This document shows positions 36,895 to 50,000 of a stretch of DNA of 64,000 nucleotides, piece by piece. Source of the stretch: Erythrocercus mccallii (Eukaryota > Chordata > Aves > Passeriformes > Dicruridae). The stretch lies in contig VZRG01001552.1 in NCBI GenBank assembly GCA_013397435.1, positions 39,816 to 103,815 on the forward strand. The letters run 5' to 3'. Within the stretch, counting starts at the first letter, position 1. Each line of letters begins with the position of its first letter. The notes beneath the pieces are model-generated. The model saw only the letters and a list, made by a program, of their open reading frames with translations, was not told where the DNA came from and searched no databases. A program made the translations under genes and the position numbers.

Positions 36895-37010
36895 ACTCGA
36901 GAGTCAAATCTGAGGAAGATGATGATGATGATGATGACGATGATGGAAATTATCTTCATCCAAGTCTTTTTGCATCCAAAAAATGCAGTAGGCTTGAAGA
37001 GCTCATGAAG
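36895..37010 (+). CDS. SFSWAP: SFSWAP exon 6 (codons 292-330, acidic run)
   Basis: Encodes a run of nine Asp (codons 300-308, mostly GAT repeats at 36918-36944), then the conserved GNYLHPSLFASKKC and RLEELMK motifs. The GAT run is a coding microsatellite and may vary in length. Acceptor TTGTTTAG; donor AAG/GTACTT. Intron 6 (817 bp) holds nothing recognised. Confidence 0.97.
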
Positions 37011-37827
37011 GTACTTGACATTATTAAAATTACCTTTTTATCCTGTAAAATATCTGATTCATGGACACAAAAATTCTAATATGCAGGTGCTCAGGTCTTT
37101 TCTTGACAAAGGTCTGGGGTCCTTTTCAACTGTAATTTAAATCTTTTTTGGTAAACTTTTGAATTACCTTTTCTCTAGTACACAAATTAATATTTTTGCA
37201 TTTCCAAGGAATTATATTTCTGTTTCTGATGCCCTCTGGTATTGAGGGCACCACTCAAGGATTTATCCTACAGAACATGTGTTGAAGCAAAGAGATTAAG
37301 GTATTTAATGCCTTCTGTATATAAGCTGAGAGAGGAATTTTTTTCTTCTTAGATTTTAGTAGATGAAATGTTGACATGAAATAATAGTTCCAGCAAATAA
37401 TATTTCACCAGAATTTACTACTCATCAAATGGAAAATTTTGCTAGATGTGTTAGTTGTTTTTATTTTCTGAGACTGGGCAGTGATAGAGAAATGGGAGTG
37501 ACAGACAGTTGCACGTATTTGAGGCTTTCAGAGGAATGGCTGTGGTGCTGTCTGATATTTAGACAAGGCAGGTTCTGTGCCTTATCCCGGTGTTGGCAGT
37601 TATTGGCTAACAGTAATAACCACTTCTTTTTTATGTCATTCATTTCTGTTTACATGAAAGTGGTTGTTGTCTTGTTTTTCACTAATTTTGAAATACATTG
37701 ATTCTGATGTAAGAGCTATAAAAACGGTAACTTCAGTGTTTACACAGAATTATTGGTGTCTATTAACATAGATAAATTTGCTTTCCCAAAAATGTTGACA
37801 CTACTGTTCTTTTCAAAATATTTTCAG

Positions 37828-37963
37828 CCTTTGAAGGTAGTAGACCCTGATCATCCCCTTGCAGCACTGGTGCGCAAAGCACAATCAGATAATAATTCAT
37901 CTACGCCACAGTCAACAGATGGGGCAGCTGTGCAGACATCACAGGCAGAATATTCCTCTGATT
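37828..37963 (+). CDS. SFSWAP: SFSWAP exon 7 (codons 331-376)
   Basis: Encodes conserved PLKVVDPDHPLAALVRKAQ followed by a variable Ser/Thr/Gln-rich linker ending in AEYSSD. Acceptor TATTTTCAG; donor GATT/GTAAGT. The exon ends one base into codon 376. Confidence 0.97.
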
Positions 37964-39791
37964 GTAAGTGCTTTGTGAGGAGGCAGCTGGTGGTGTGTTT
38001 TGATGAATTGTGTGTGGATGGCTGGTGGGAAGAGAATATGTTGGCTTCATGCTTCATCCTGTGTATTTATTCTTTTGCAATCTCCTGAGTCTTTGAAGGT
38101 CCATTCTGAGTATCTGTTGAATTGCTGCTTAGGAAAACCAGGAATGGGATGGAGGGGGTGGGCAGGCAGGAGGTGAAGTCTCCAGTTTGTAAGTACATTT
38201 AGCACAGAACCCTTACATTATTTTGTTCCTCCAGATTTTGCAAATTCTGATACTCAAAAAGGTAAAGTCAAGCTTAAACAAGTTTCTGTGCCTCTTAATT
38301 CTTTTCAGCTTTCAGAATTTTGAAAGTCCTTGATTCCTTAAATACGGAAATGCAACTTACCCTTTTATTTATGGGACTGACCATATAATGCTACTGAGAT
38401 ATAAGAAAATATGTAGTGAAGCCTTCGCTACAGTAGGGTTTCATGTTATTATACATTTTTAAGTAATGAGTAATGTCACTTCAAGGTGGTGCCGATGGAG
38501 TTCTTGGTTTTTCAGTAATGTTGCTGCAGGTCAGTTATCACCATAATAATCTGAGTTGATTTTTATGGTTCAGAACCCCCAAAGGATTACAGGTGTTGTC
38601 AGTGTAATATGTGGGGAGAAATATGCATGGAAGTAATTTGTATTTAAAACTGCACTATAAGGGAATCTTAGTAAAACTGAAATAAGATTTCTGTGAAGAA
38701 ATTGAAAATTAACGGTTCTTTCAAGAAATACTAAAATCAGAATAAGTATCTCCGTAGAATAGAGTTAGTCAGTTTTTTGATTACTTTCATGTCAGGCTTG
38801 AACCTGAATATATGGTGATAGAAACTGGGAGATTATAATTTAGTACCAAAAGAAGCTCAGTTTGCAACTCCTTTCCCTGCTTTTAAAACTTAACAGGACT
38901 TATTTCTGTTCTTGTTACAGACAACTTATTCTTTGAAGAAAGTAAATACTGCCATGTGGGAATGTTTATGAAAGTTTTAAGAGGATAATTCATTGTAATT
39001 TAATGCATTGATTAAACCTTGCTTCCAGAAGTGCAAACTCTTACTGTAATTAATTTGAAATATTTACATTAATATTTTCTGTTTATACATAGTCTTTCTG
39101 CAGAAAACACATTTATATGGTAGATACTTCTTGTAAATCCATTAAGCTAATCAGAACATTATAAAATACTGTCCTTAAACAAAGATAGACATAATAAGCC
39201 TTTGCACTCTCAAGAAATATTTAGAATCAGAGAAGCTTTTAGTGTGGAAAACGTGTTCAGATGCATGGTTCATTATGTTGCTGATGATTTGCAAAACCTG
39301 TCTATTTTTTGAGGTTTAAGTGAATAGGTGTGTCTCTATATATAGTAATATAGAGGTTTAGTATGTTTTTAGTGATTCTAGCGGTTTAATTTGTTAATGC
39401 TAATTTTGAGTATATGCACATTTCTTTCATAATGAAAATACAGTTTTAACAGAGTTAAATTGCCAGAGGTGAATTAGATTAGGAAGTGTGATTTCATACT
39501 AGCTCCTTTTTAAATGTCTGCTCTAGCTCACTTCTTTTCACATCTATGACCTTCAGCACATTTGCATTCTGTCCCTTAGTGTACATATTTCTTACTCATC
39601 CTAAATTTGCTAATATGAGCCTTTCCTTTTTTGCTTTGTTTTTTTTTTTTTATACGCAAGAAATGAGATGCCATTTCCTTGTGTGTTGCATGAATCTGGA
39701 TTCTCAGTGTGTTTGTATTGATATAATAATGTATTTAGTTGGGTGGTTTTCTTCTAATTAGAAGTTTGTTCTTAAATGTGTCTTTTTGTAG
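37964..39791 (+). other. SFSWAP intron 7
   Basis: 1828 bp, AT-rich, with a T-run near 39640. No transposable element, RNA gene or additional exon was recognised. Confidence 0.7.
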
Positions 39792-40029
39792 CAACTGTGG
39801 CAGCCATGTATTACAGCTACTACATGCTCCCTGATGGAACCTACTGCCTGGCGCCTCCACCTCCGGGGATCGATGTTGCTGCCTACTACAACACCCTGCC
39901 CGCAGGGGTGACTGTGTCCGGCGCTACAGGTGTAGCAGCGGTTCCTCCCCCTCCTGGTACCACACCCCCACCTCCCCCAGACACAACGGACAGTACCAGT
40001 GGGTTGACTTCTACCACAACATCCACAAG
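39792..40029 (+). CDS. SFSWAP: SFSWAP exon 8 (codons 376-455, Pro-rich)
   Basis: Encodes the conserved AAMYYSYYMLPDGTYCLAPP motif, then a Pro-rich region with PPPPG and PPPPPDTT stretches and a Thr/Ser-rich tail. This is the linker between the SURP modules, with poly-Pro segments of the kind bound by WW or SH3 partners. The exon is locally GC-rich. Acceptor TTTTTGTAG; donor AAG/GTACCT. Intron 8 is only 268 bp and contains a T/G-rich simple repeat. Confidence 0.97.
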
Positions 40030-40164
40030 GTACCTCAGACAGATTTGCTTGTTGATTGGGGGAGTCTTGTTCCTGCTCTTCAGTAGAGAGTCTTTAGTAT
40101 GGGTTCTGTTATTGAATCAAGCTGTTTTAACTGCATGATGAACACAGAGAACAAACCTCTCTGT

Positions 40165-40231
40165 ATTTTTGTTTGTTTGTGGGTTTTTTCTTGTTTTCTT
40201 TTTTTTGTTTTGTTTTGTTTTTGTTTTTTGT
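40165..40231. repeat. T/G-rich simple repeat in intron 8
   Basis: A stretch of TTTTG/TTTG repeats and T runs about 70 bases upstream of exon 9. It may bind U/UG-rich RNA-binding proteins, but this is speculation from composition. Confidence 0.8.
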
Positions 40232-40297
40232 TAAAGCAAGAGTCAGAAAAATTTTTATGTTCTGTTTTTAAAAACCATTTACTCTTGATGTTTTCAG

Positions 40298-40429
40298 CAC
40301 AATTGCTCCAGTGGTTGCCATTATACCTCCACCTCCAGATATCCAACCTGTCATTGACAAGCTCGCTGAGTATGTTGCTAGGAATGGGGTAAAATTTGAA
40401 ACTAGTGTTCGTGCCAAGAATGATCTCAG
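40298..40429 (+). CDS. SFSWAP: SFSWAP exon 9 (codons 455-499, SURP2 start)
   Basis: Encodes a second Pro tract (AIIPPPPDIQPV) and the first half of the second SURP module: IDKLAEYVARNGVKFETSV. Its length is 132 nt, phase 2-2. Acceptor GATGTTTTCAG; donor CAG/GTAAGA. Intron 9 (348 bp) holds nothing recognised. Confidence 0.97.
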
Positions 40430-40777
40430 GTAAGAGAAAATGTTATTTAAACTGCTATTTCAAAAGTTTTAATTTTTTAAGATGTTAAATTACAGGACAT
40501 GCAGGTTTTGAGAAGTACTATTGTTTAATTGAAATTTAGGGACCTACTTAATGGCAATGGGAAAGCATTATGGCTCAAATTATCAGAACAACCAACCTGT
40601 CAAAAATGTCTCTAATAAGCATGCTCTTAATGTGTATCCTCTGAAGTTTAGGCTTAAGTAAGAGTGATTCCAAACATCAAATAATATTCCATTTGCTAGA
40701 GAAAACTAGATGGTAAGAGATTGTTAGTATTAGCTATGTTCATGTGCATCTTCACATACTCGGTTTTCTTTTACCAG

Positions 40778-40871
40778 GTTTGAATTCCTGCAACCATGGC
40801 ACCAGTATAATGCTTATTATGAATTTAAAAAACAGTTCTTCCTTCAAAAAGAGAGTGGTGACAACTGCCAG
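40778..40871 (+). CDS. SFSWAP: SFSWAP exon 10 (codons 499-530, SURP2 end)
   Basis: Completes SURP2 with the hallmark RFEFLQPWHQYNAYYEFKKQ and a short Gly/Ser tail ending DNCQ. SURP2 therefore spans roughly codons 474-517 and is split by intron 9. Acceptor TTTTACCAG; donor CAG/GTACAT. The exon ends in phase 0. Confidence 0.97.
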
Positions 40872-43093
40872 GTACATGTATGTTTGTATATACTTTTATT
40901 AAAAATGCAGTAAACGTGAGAAAAGGACGTACCAGTTGTGTTACCGTGAGACATTTTACAAATGGAATGCAGAATTAGGGGAGAAATTGATCAGCAAAGG
41001 ATGTGAATGCTTTTTTTAGTGTTGTACAGCATTAAAGTAAGGATCTGTGAGATGGTGTGATATTTAGTTCTTGCTTTTTATATAATCCAGTCCACTTGTG
41101 GCTGTAATATAAAATTACAACCTGAAAATCTTCTGGCTTTCTATACAAGGGAATGTATGCTTTGTGTAGGTTTAGAGCTTTGTAGAATTGTGATTAGTGT
41201 TCTGCTGTCAGAAAGGTTGGCTCTATGGCTTTTAACATGCATATCTTCCCATATGCCTTGTTGTTCTTTGTACGACAGTAGCACAGAGGCTGGAGGAGCT
41301 TTCTGACATGCTTTTTTCTGAGGGAGGTTTTGTTAGTCCTATCATGACTGCAACAATACTGGAGCTTCAGAATCTCACAGCAGTTTCCTACTTGCTTTGA
41401 TTCTTCTAGTCCATGTTATTAGAGAGTGGTAGCCAGACTTGGCATCCATGTTTTTAACTATTCTCATGTTAGCTAGTTAGATTGTTCTCTTACTGAAAAG
41501 AAAATTGCAAATAATATCAGAACTACATTATCTGATGTTAACTTTTCATGGGAAAGAGCTATTTTTTTTTTAGGCCCTATGTCATTTGTCATCTCAAGGC
41601 TTAGATTGGGGAGCCTTAAACTGAAGAAGGTAGGCCTGTGGGTAAACTCCTCGGAATTGCTTTGTGGAAAATGAAGAAATTCAATAATGGTTGCTGTTTG
41701 GAACACTTGTGTCTGATGTTTTATTTTAATAGTGAAAAAATGTTTTGAAAACACTATTTTTAAAGATAAGCTGTGGTAAATATGGTCTTACTCAGCTGAT
41801 AAATTACAACCAAAATTGTCCTGTGCCACAATGATGACTGTTGTTCTAGAATGTCTTACTTGCAAACGAGTGGGTTGAATTCATAATACTTACATAATTA
41901 ATAAGGACTTGTTAACGTGTAGTTGGGGGGAAATTGTACACTAACCGAAGCGTAATAATAAAGGATTCATTTTAAATGTTCAAATGAGTACAGCTAAAAA
42001 GGAACTGAAACTGGTTTAAGTCCCTTGAGGTGAAGTTTAGCAATGCATATTTTTGTACTGCATGGCTTTTAGATAATGCCATTCTCTTCAATTTTTTAAA
42101 ATAATGATTTTGATATTATCTTTATACTCTAGTAATATATGTATAGGCAACTAATGCAACTGATGCTTTTCCTTTTGGCCATTGAAATTAATAAGAAACT
42201 GTACTACTTAGTAAATACAGGATGAAGTGCTTGATTTAATTGTGCTTTTCCCCTTCAAGGACTTTCAGAAGTCAGTTCTGTTGGTCAGGGAATGGCTGCA
42301 GGGAAGTTCTGCTCAGTGCCTCAATTTCAAAGTCACCTGTGCATAACAACAGCCAGAGCAACCAAACTCTCAGTTGACTATGTTAAATTACTTAATGTTA
42401 TCACACTACTCACCATGTAAATACTTCGAATGTTTTATAATATCCTTCTTGAATTTTTTTTTCTGCGAGTTCAGAGATAATGCTGGATTATACCGTCATG
42501 TAATGGTAGAACCAGTAATTCTTTACTTCCTTGAAAATCCCAGCACATCTGTTGTACCACAAAACATTGCTAGGCCCAGTGTTCTTCAGCAGAATGTTGG
42601 AACAAATCAAACATTAACTTGCACTGATTCCTGTGAAATCTGATTCTGCAAAGAATTTACATGCAGTTGCTCCTGAGGAAAAGGTGTCATAAGCTTTCAC
42701 CCTCTCCCTAGGAATTGACTTCATGGAATTGGTTTGGGACCCTGGAAATATACATATTATTATAAAATACATATACAAAAGAAGTATATACATTCTTTTA
42801 GGGTCTAATTTTAAAAATATAATTTTTAAAGCAAATTTTGGCAATTAGCTGAAGAGCATTTTCTTTGCTGTAAAATAACATGTTCTTACTGTAGGTCTGT
42901 AGGTTTTATGGCATGTGGGTTTACATGAGGCAGAATTACAGTCATGGGTGCTGAGAGATATAAAATTAGCTGTTGTGTAATTAGCTGATAATGTGATTTT
43001 TCAAATGGCTGACAAAATTGCAGCTCCACAGACATTGTATTAATGATTTTCATAAGTATCTTGTTAGTAATTCTGCTAATTTCTTTTGAAAAG
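40872..43093 (+). other. SFSWAP intron 10
   Basis: 2222 bp. An open stretch at about 42475-42642 is preceded by a T-rich run and GTTCAG, but has no recognised protein similarity and no obvious donor at its end, so it is not called as an exon. No repeat family was recognised. Confidence 0.65.
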
Positions 43094-43268
43094 GGAGTAT
43101 CTTCCTCTGAAGATGTTCCAGCAGACACTGCCAATGATACACCGAGTGAGACATTTGCAGATGAACATGCACCTGAAGATGCATCTGAGCCGAGTGCTAA
43201 GGGAGTTCCAGGAACTAAAAAGGATGTTCCTCCTCCTAAAGCTGTCAGTGATGGTAAACTGGTGAAAG
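43094..43268 (+). CDS. SFSWAP: SFSWAP exon 11 (codons 531-589, variable linker)
   Basis: Encodes a rapidly varying acidic/Ala/Pro linker with only patches conserved (EDVPAD, HAPEDASE, KAVSDGKLVK). The frame is fixed by the flanking exons. The acceptor TTTGAAAAG has a short pyrimidine run interrupted by GAAA, so it looks weak. Donor AAG/GTATGG. Confidence 0.92.
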
Positions 43269-45081
43269 GTATGGAAACATGATTTACTGGGCATGAAAAT
43301 ATTTGATAATGTATACATGAAGAAAAAAAAGAAGGCAGGGGAAAGTAGGGAAAATAATTTCATCATGCGAAAAATATATTTTCACTGAAGACATCAGAAA
43401 ATGTCTGCAATAAGTAATTTGATTGCTTTCATATTTCTTTCTTATCAAACTATCAGGTATTTACAGTCTGACACAATAAATTGTTTCACTTCAGTTTTAT
43501 GCAAAGTTGAAGGCTTTCATCAGTGATGCCAGTAAAATCTTACTTTTGTCGTTTTCAACTTGACAGTTCCAAGCTTTGTGCAAGAGAGAAATCATTAATT
43601 CTGAAGAAAAGCGGTGGCCTTATCTGAAAGGATACATGTGGAGGAAGTACTCTAGGCTAGTTGCTCATTCTTCCCGTGTTGGACATTACTCATGCTGGAA
43701 GAAAAGACCCCTTTCATGTCTAAATGAAATGTTTTTACTCTTGCAGTTATAGCAGCAGAGGGACAGAATGGTAATATCTCTCTGGAAGCCACTCAAAGCC
43801 AGCTAGCACACTGTTAGTGTCCTGAGTTGGAGAAATTATTGTTTATATCTGGAAGCTGCTTTATTGGCCTGTCAGGAAAAGATACATTAAAAATTCTTAT
43901 TTTCAGTAAAAACTAAAAATGTGCATCTTTTAACTAGAACTGAAAGCCACTGGAAAAAAAACAAAAAACAACAGAACAGAAAAAGCACTCTTTAACTGAG
44001 CTTCCAGGGATGGAAACTTCCTTCTTGCCACTTTAGTGGCTTACTTAATTACTGATAAGTTTATCTACTTCCTGTGGTTCCTTGGAGTTCTCTCTTCCTG
44101 CTTCTCACTGCCACCCCATTTCCTCCACAACCAGCAAACACTGGGCTCTTGGCTGTGTCTGTCAGACTGTCCAGACTCTGCCGTTTCTTCTCTGGGCAGC
44201 CTGAGAAGCTTCCATGAGGAAGGAACAATCTTTCCTGCCTTCAAAGATATCCCCTATTAAGAGATGCAATGTACACCAAGAAATACATATTGTTCCTGTT
44301 GTTCTGCTATTAGTAAGTGGCAAACTGGAGCCCGTACTTTATAGTGATCTGCTCAAATTTACATAATGGAATATAACCAGTACGTCGTTTCATGGCAATC
44401 TGATTCCTAGAAACTTATTTTCATTTCCTTTGATATGGTACAAATCCCACTTTATTATAACATATATACAGTACTTGCCTCCAAGACAGACATAACATCC
44501 ATACTAGATTTTTCTGCTGTCTCTGAGGAAATAAAATCCCATTTTAGGATTTGTTCTATCCCATGAAAAAGTTGGAAAATTGCTGTTACTTCTTCTCTTG
44601 GATTTCCTTACCCCAGGATTACCAGAATCAAAGCTTGTCTTTTATAAACCTTGGTATGTAATTTAATTACTGAATTTATGTTTCCCTAACTGCAATCTCA
44701 CAGGACATATATGCAAAAGGCATCCTGATGAAGATAAGTATTGCAGCAGACCATATGATACTAGGTAGTGAGAAATTCCGTTCTTACACGCTTTTTTTCT
44801 TAGAAGTGTCATTTTGGATAAATGGGTTGAGATTAATGCTGTAATTTTTTTTTTAGATATTTACACAACAAATGAAGTTTCTAATGTTTGTTTAAAACCC
44901 CAGAAAGAGAGAAAAAAAGGATTATGTTGTCCTTTTCATCAAAATACTTAGCATAATAGGATGATGCAAGTGCCTTTTTTTTTGTGGTGTAATCTGCAGG
45001 AGTAATGGGTCAAGTCAGGAAATTGAACCTGCCTTCTACTGTAGTCTAATGATGTGTGAAATCTTACCCATTCATTCACAG
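43269..45081 (+). other. SFSWAP intron 11
   Basis: 1813 bp, with several homopolymer A and T runs. No transposable element, RNA gene or extra exon was recognised. Confidence 0.7.
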
Positions 45082-45315
45082 CGTCCTTTGCTCCAATAAG
45101 CTTTGCAATCAAGGCCAAAGAAAACGACCTTCTTCCTTTGGAGAAAAACCGTGTTAAATTAGATGATGACAGTGATGAGGAGGAAGAGGAGGGAAAGGAA
45201 GGCCAAGAGAGTGCTAACAGTGCATCAAACCATACTCCAGCAATTACCACTCCTTGTACTGCTCCTGAAGAGAAAAAGCCTCAGCTTACACAGGAGGAGT
45301 TGGAAGCTAAACAAG
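45082..45315 (+). CDS. SFSWAP: SFSWAP exon 12 (codons 589-667)
   Basis: Encodes conserved ASFAPISFAIKAKENDLLPL, an acidic DDDSDEEEEEG cluster, a Ser/Thr/Pro linker and EEKKPQLTQEELEAKQ. It is 234 nt, phase 1-1. Acceptor CATTCACAG; donor AAG/GTATTC. Confidence 0.97.
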
Positions 45316-46843
45316 GTATTCCATGCAGCACTGAAAACAAAATGAAGGATTGAGTCCTTCAGAAAAACTGCAAAACTGACGTGTGACATTTTAGATGTTT
45401 TGAATATTTTGTGTGTGTTAAAAAGAATCAGAATTCTTTTCCCACCATTTCCTCCTGATTTTTAAGAATGAAATCTTCATTGGTTGCTCAGACAAAATGA
45501 AATTTATAACACACTGGGGTGGTTGAGTGCTTTGTCCTAATGCCTGATCTTCTGAATTTTATTTTGGTTTTCCATTACAGCCTTCTAGTAAAGCACTGAC
45601 TTTGTAGCTTCCAGATTGCATTAACAAAGCCCAGCAAGGACATACCTGTTTGTCATTTTCTTCAGCAACAGTGAATTGCTTTAAGCTATTTTTCATTTAT
45701 ATAGCACTCCCATATAGACTCAACTGTTTTGTTGCTCTTATAATGCAATGCCATTAAATCTTTGTACGGGTTTTTCCTGTTACTGTGTTAATGTGTGTAA
45801 GGGCAGAAGGGCATGCTGTGTGAATTTGAATGAAATGATGTTTTAAAAGAATCCCGTTTCACCCATTCCTCCCCAAGGCTGTTTCACAGCAGAGTGTGCT
45901 TATTAAAGTGGTTGTTCTGTCAGTATTTACCAGCTTAAAAACTCAACATTTCTCACAACTATGAGTATGCCACAGGAATTTAGTTTTTCATTTTCAAAAT
46001 GCTGGTTTTTTGCTTCTAAGTAGCGGTTGCTTTGTAAACTGCAGTAGCATGAAGTATGCTATGGCATTACATATCTAAAGCAAATATGAAGTATTGTGTA
46101 TGATAATAAAAATGAAGTGTAAAACACACTTAGAAAAAATTGTGTGTTGAAAAACCTGTGGAACTTTAAAAAAATCCAGTTGTTCCATACATATACAGAA
46201 CACAAAAATGAAAGCATAAGCTGAAAAACATTACAGAAAGTAGCTGTTATGTGTATAATGAAATCAGTTGGCTTATTCTCCTCATGTAATCACATGCAAC
46301 ATGTAATCACACACAACAAAATCTGCTGGTTGTAACAATGATGAAACACTTTCTGAAAATTTCTGGAGCAGCTCTTTCTATAAACAAATTAACATAAATT
46401 TAAATAAGGCTGGAAACTCTGAAGATCACATCAGTGGAAAGAGCAAACTGGAGAGTTTGCATCACTTTAAGACTTAAAAGAAAAAGCTTCTGAACTTAGA
46501 GCTACTTTCTTTAGGTAGCTTTTGTAAATAGAAAAGGACAAGTATCCTGAATAATCAAGACTGGATTTCCTTGTCATTTTAACTTAGAAGTTTTTACTTC
46601 ACCTGTACTGCTTTACATTTCCTTTACATTTAGCAAATGATGTATCTGAGTTAAGATACTTGGAATTTCTTAATTTCAAGCTGATGTCCTTATCATGTCA
46701 TTGAATGGCTCTATTGGAAAGGCTTGAGAATGGCTGGAGGGGCTGTTTGCTTGTTTGTGATGGGGAGGGGTGTTTGTTTTAAGGAAGCCTGAGTTCTCCA
46801 AGCATGACTCACTCTAAACTTAATGCTCACTTTTCTTTCTTAG
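45316..46843 (+). other. SFSWAP intron 12
   Basis: 1528 bp. It contains a 17-bp direct duplication (46283-46299 and 46300-46316, CATGTAATCACATGCAA with variation in the second copy). Nothing else was recognised. Confidence 0.7.
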
Positions 46844-47034
46844 CAAAGCAGAAACTGGAGGATAGATTAGCAGCTGCAGCAAGGGAGAAGCTTGCACAGG
46901 CCTCTAAAGAATCAAAGGAGAAGCAGCTACAAGCAGAACGCAAAAGGAAAGCTGCCTTGTTCTTGCAGACCCTGAAAAACCCTCTGGCAGAGGCAGAAAC
47001 TGAGAAAATTGAAGAGAATTCCTTCAGTAGTGAG
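46844..47034 (+). CDS. SFSWAP: SFSWAP exon 13 (codons 667-730, charged helix)
   Basis: Encodes a Lys/Glu/Ala-rich, probably helical or coiled-coil segment: KLEDRLAAAAREKLAQASKE and KQLQAERKRKAALFLQTLKN, ending in an acidic, variable tail. Acceptor CTTTCTTAG; donor GAG/GTAAGC. The exon ends in phase 0. Confidence 0.97.
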
Positions 47035-50000
47035 GTAAGCAAGAAATAAATTTCTCTTTCCCATAAAGCTGGCAGAAAACTTACCTCTAGAACATGAATA
47101 TGACAATGTGTTATGAGCTTGACTGAAGAGATAGAAGCTTTTCTAAATGGGGAGAAATTTGAATTTTAAACATTGTTAATCTTTTTCCATTATCTTACAT
47201 ATGTCTCTCATCTGTCATTAAAGAACTGGTAGAGAAGGAGGCTGCACAATTCCTAGGTCAGTTAGACAGGTACAGAAAGGAAAAGGAGCTTCCATGTTTT
47301 AACTCTGTACTAGTGATGCAAGTGTTGGAATGCTCACCTTGCAAGAGTATTGGGATGGCTTACTTAAGTTGTGATACTCTCTCGTTTGATGTGTATATTA
47401 ATGGTTTCGCTGTACATTACAAATATAAATATTGTTGGGGAGTAGAATCCTGGTTTCCTGGATTTGAAATTACATTGCTTTTGGAAAAGCCAGTAAAATC
47501 ACTCTTGGTTGCACTAGTCAAGCAAAATGTAATCTCTGGATGCTGATAGAAAATTTAAGATATTGATTGTGACAGACTGACTACAAGAAAGAATGACTTG
47601 GCTTTCCATTGTTTCCTTTCCCTCAGAAAGAATTCTAGTACCTAGCAAGTAGTTCTAGTTCTTGATTTTTCCAAATAAATCATGGATTACCCCTCAAAAC
47701 ACGTTCAAGAGAACAGTTGAAAGAGACATACCTGCAGTTTAGGTGATCTATATCAGCAGAGAGTAGCAGATATGTGAATTAAGTGTGGTCACATTGCAAA
47801 AGATGCTGTTTGGGTTTTTCATTGCTACTGCTAACAGATTTTCCCTGACACAAGTGTTCAGTACTTCTCTTTTCAGTTATATATTGAAGAGTGAACGCAA
47901 AGAGACAACAACAATGCAAAACTCCCCACATTTGCAGTTCTGCTCTTTTTCTCAAGGGAATTTGTCAAGGACAGAGATATTTCTAAGCTAAGGTTCCTTT
48001 GATATTTTTCTTTAAGAGAATGCCTGAAAGAACCAGTGACAGCTGACTCTTTCAGAAGAGCAGATGAATGTTCTCGCTCACATCTGAACTTATTAAAGTT
48101 CTAAGTTGAACTTGCTGGTGAACTTCTCAACAAAAAAACGTATCCTATCCCACTTCTCAGTAAACTGATTTTCTAGAAACTTCTTTTTCTTCTTCCACAG
48201 AAGTACAGTTTCAGAGAAGGCATATATTTTTTCTTACACAAAGAATTCCAGTGTATTTGAGAATTTTAAAGTAACCAGTTTCACTGTTTTTTTCCAATAG
48301 AAATAGTTTGGAGGTGCTTTCATTATTACAGGGTTTATTTAGAATTTCAGATGTATATTTAAATGTTTTCTGATGTGACCTTGGTTTTCAAAAATAAAAT
48401 TGGCTATTGTATTGGCAGTGCTTGTACTGTTTTAATGAACAGTCAAAAATGCCATGATGTCTTTGGAAGTAATATTCCTGCTAAGTGTGGTTTGCGTAGT
48501 GACACACTTATATAGATACATGCATATAGACTTTTGTAGATAAAAGCTTATTTTGAAACATGAATGTTTTTCAAGCTGTTGTTCATTTGCCATATTCAAA
48601 AAAGCATCCATTTCCATTCATTCCAAATAATCTGCCTTTTACTCTCGTTGCCTGTTTTGCCTATTTTTAACAGCCCATTTGAGTCAAGAAATTGTATTGA
48701 AGATGAGTGAAATCATACTGCAGATTTGTTAACCTCTATTCTGTATACCCTGAGAACCCAGTATACTGCATCAAGATGTATAAATCACCTTGTAAATAAA
48801 TATGTAGCACTGGGGTTTTTTTTTGAAGCTTTTTCAGTCATGTTTCAGACTGAAGATGCATTTAAAAATACTGATTGCAAGAGTAGCAGGAGAAAACTAC
48901 AGTGGCTGTAATAAAAACTAAGTATGTTAAAAAGTCGAGAGAGAAAGATATGTTAAATTAGTTTTGTAGTTTGGCCAGTGAGGGTAATTAAATCAGAAAA
49001 CTAATTAATCAGAAAGCAAAGAAAAAAAATTAAATATTTGTGTCCACCAAAAAGTCACTAAATGTATTTCATTTCTTGTTTTGGGAGTAGGAGCATCCAA
49101 TGAGGAGTCCAGGAAACAGAGACTGATATACACTGGTCAGAGTTAGTGTAGTGGCATGATTATTGTAGCTTAAAATCTGTCTCAAAAATAGAGTAATGAC
49201 TGGGATGTATATGAAGAGGAGTTGAGAATATCTGTGGGAGATGCATTATTTCCATTACATTTCCCCAGCCTGATGAGTGTACAGAAAACAGTAATGTTAT
49301 TTATGTGTACATACAGCATATGTTTGTGCTGAAAACCTGTAATGTGCAGAAATACATTAAATGCACAGAGCTTTTGTGACCTCTCTCAGATTTTCCTGAT
49401 ACCTTGTATTTCTTGAAAGGATCACTGGTACCGAGTGTACTTTACATCTTTGAATGAAATCGATTCTACTAACTGCAGGTAAAGGACTGTCAATACCACA
49501 GAACAGAGCACTTCTAAGCTGTTTTGGCTTCAGCTGAATCTTAAAAATAGTCAGTTCTGTGTTTTCCGTGGCTGAATTACTTCTTTTATATGGCTTCCTG
49601 GGTTTTTTTTAAGTGAAATCAAGCAAGAGAAACAAAAGGCTGAAAAAGCTTGAGCAGTGAAGCAGCACAGCTTTTCACAAATGGCTCCTTACCATTCTTG
49701 CATGCATTAGAACAGTACAGTTATGCATAATATTTCCTCCAACCAGTACTTGGAAAGCATGGAGCTTTAGCTCAGTTTCCGAAACCAATGAGCTTCCAGT
49801 GATGTTGTGGCCTGTGAAGTCCGTGCCCTTGTTCAGGACATGGAGTAACAGCAACTGGATGATATTTTCCCTTGTATTTACATGTGTAATTCATATAGAC
49901 TTTGTATAGACTCTTTGGCACGACTGTCAGTGTCACTGAGAAGTTGCCTTCTTTCTGTAATGAATGTAGGTTCCTTGTCCTGGAGCAGCAAACAGCTTGT

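Noticed and set aside
42475..42642. Exon-like open stretch in intron 10
   Set aside because: No donor at its end and no family similarity, and the neighbouring exons join in frame without it.
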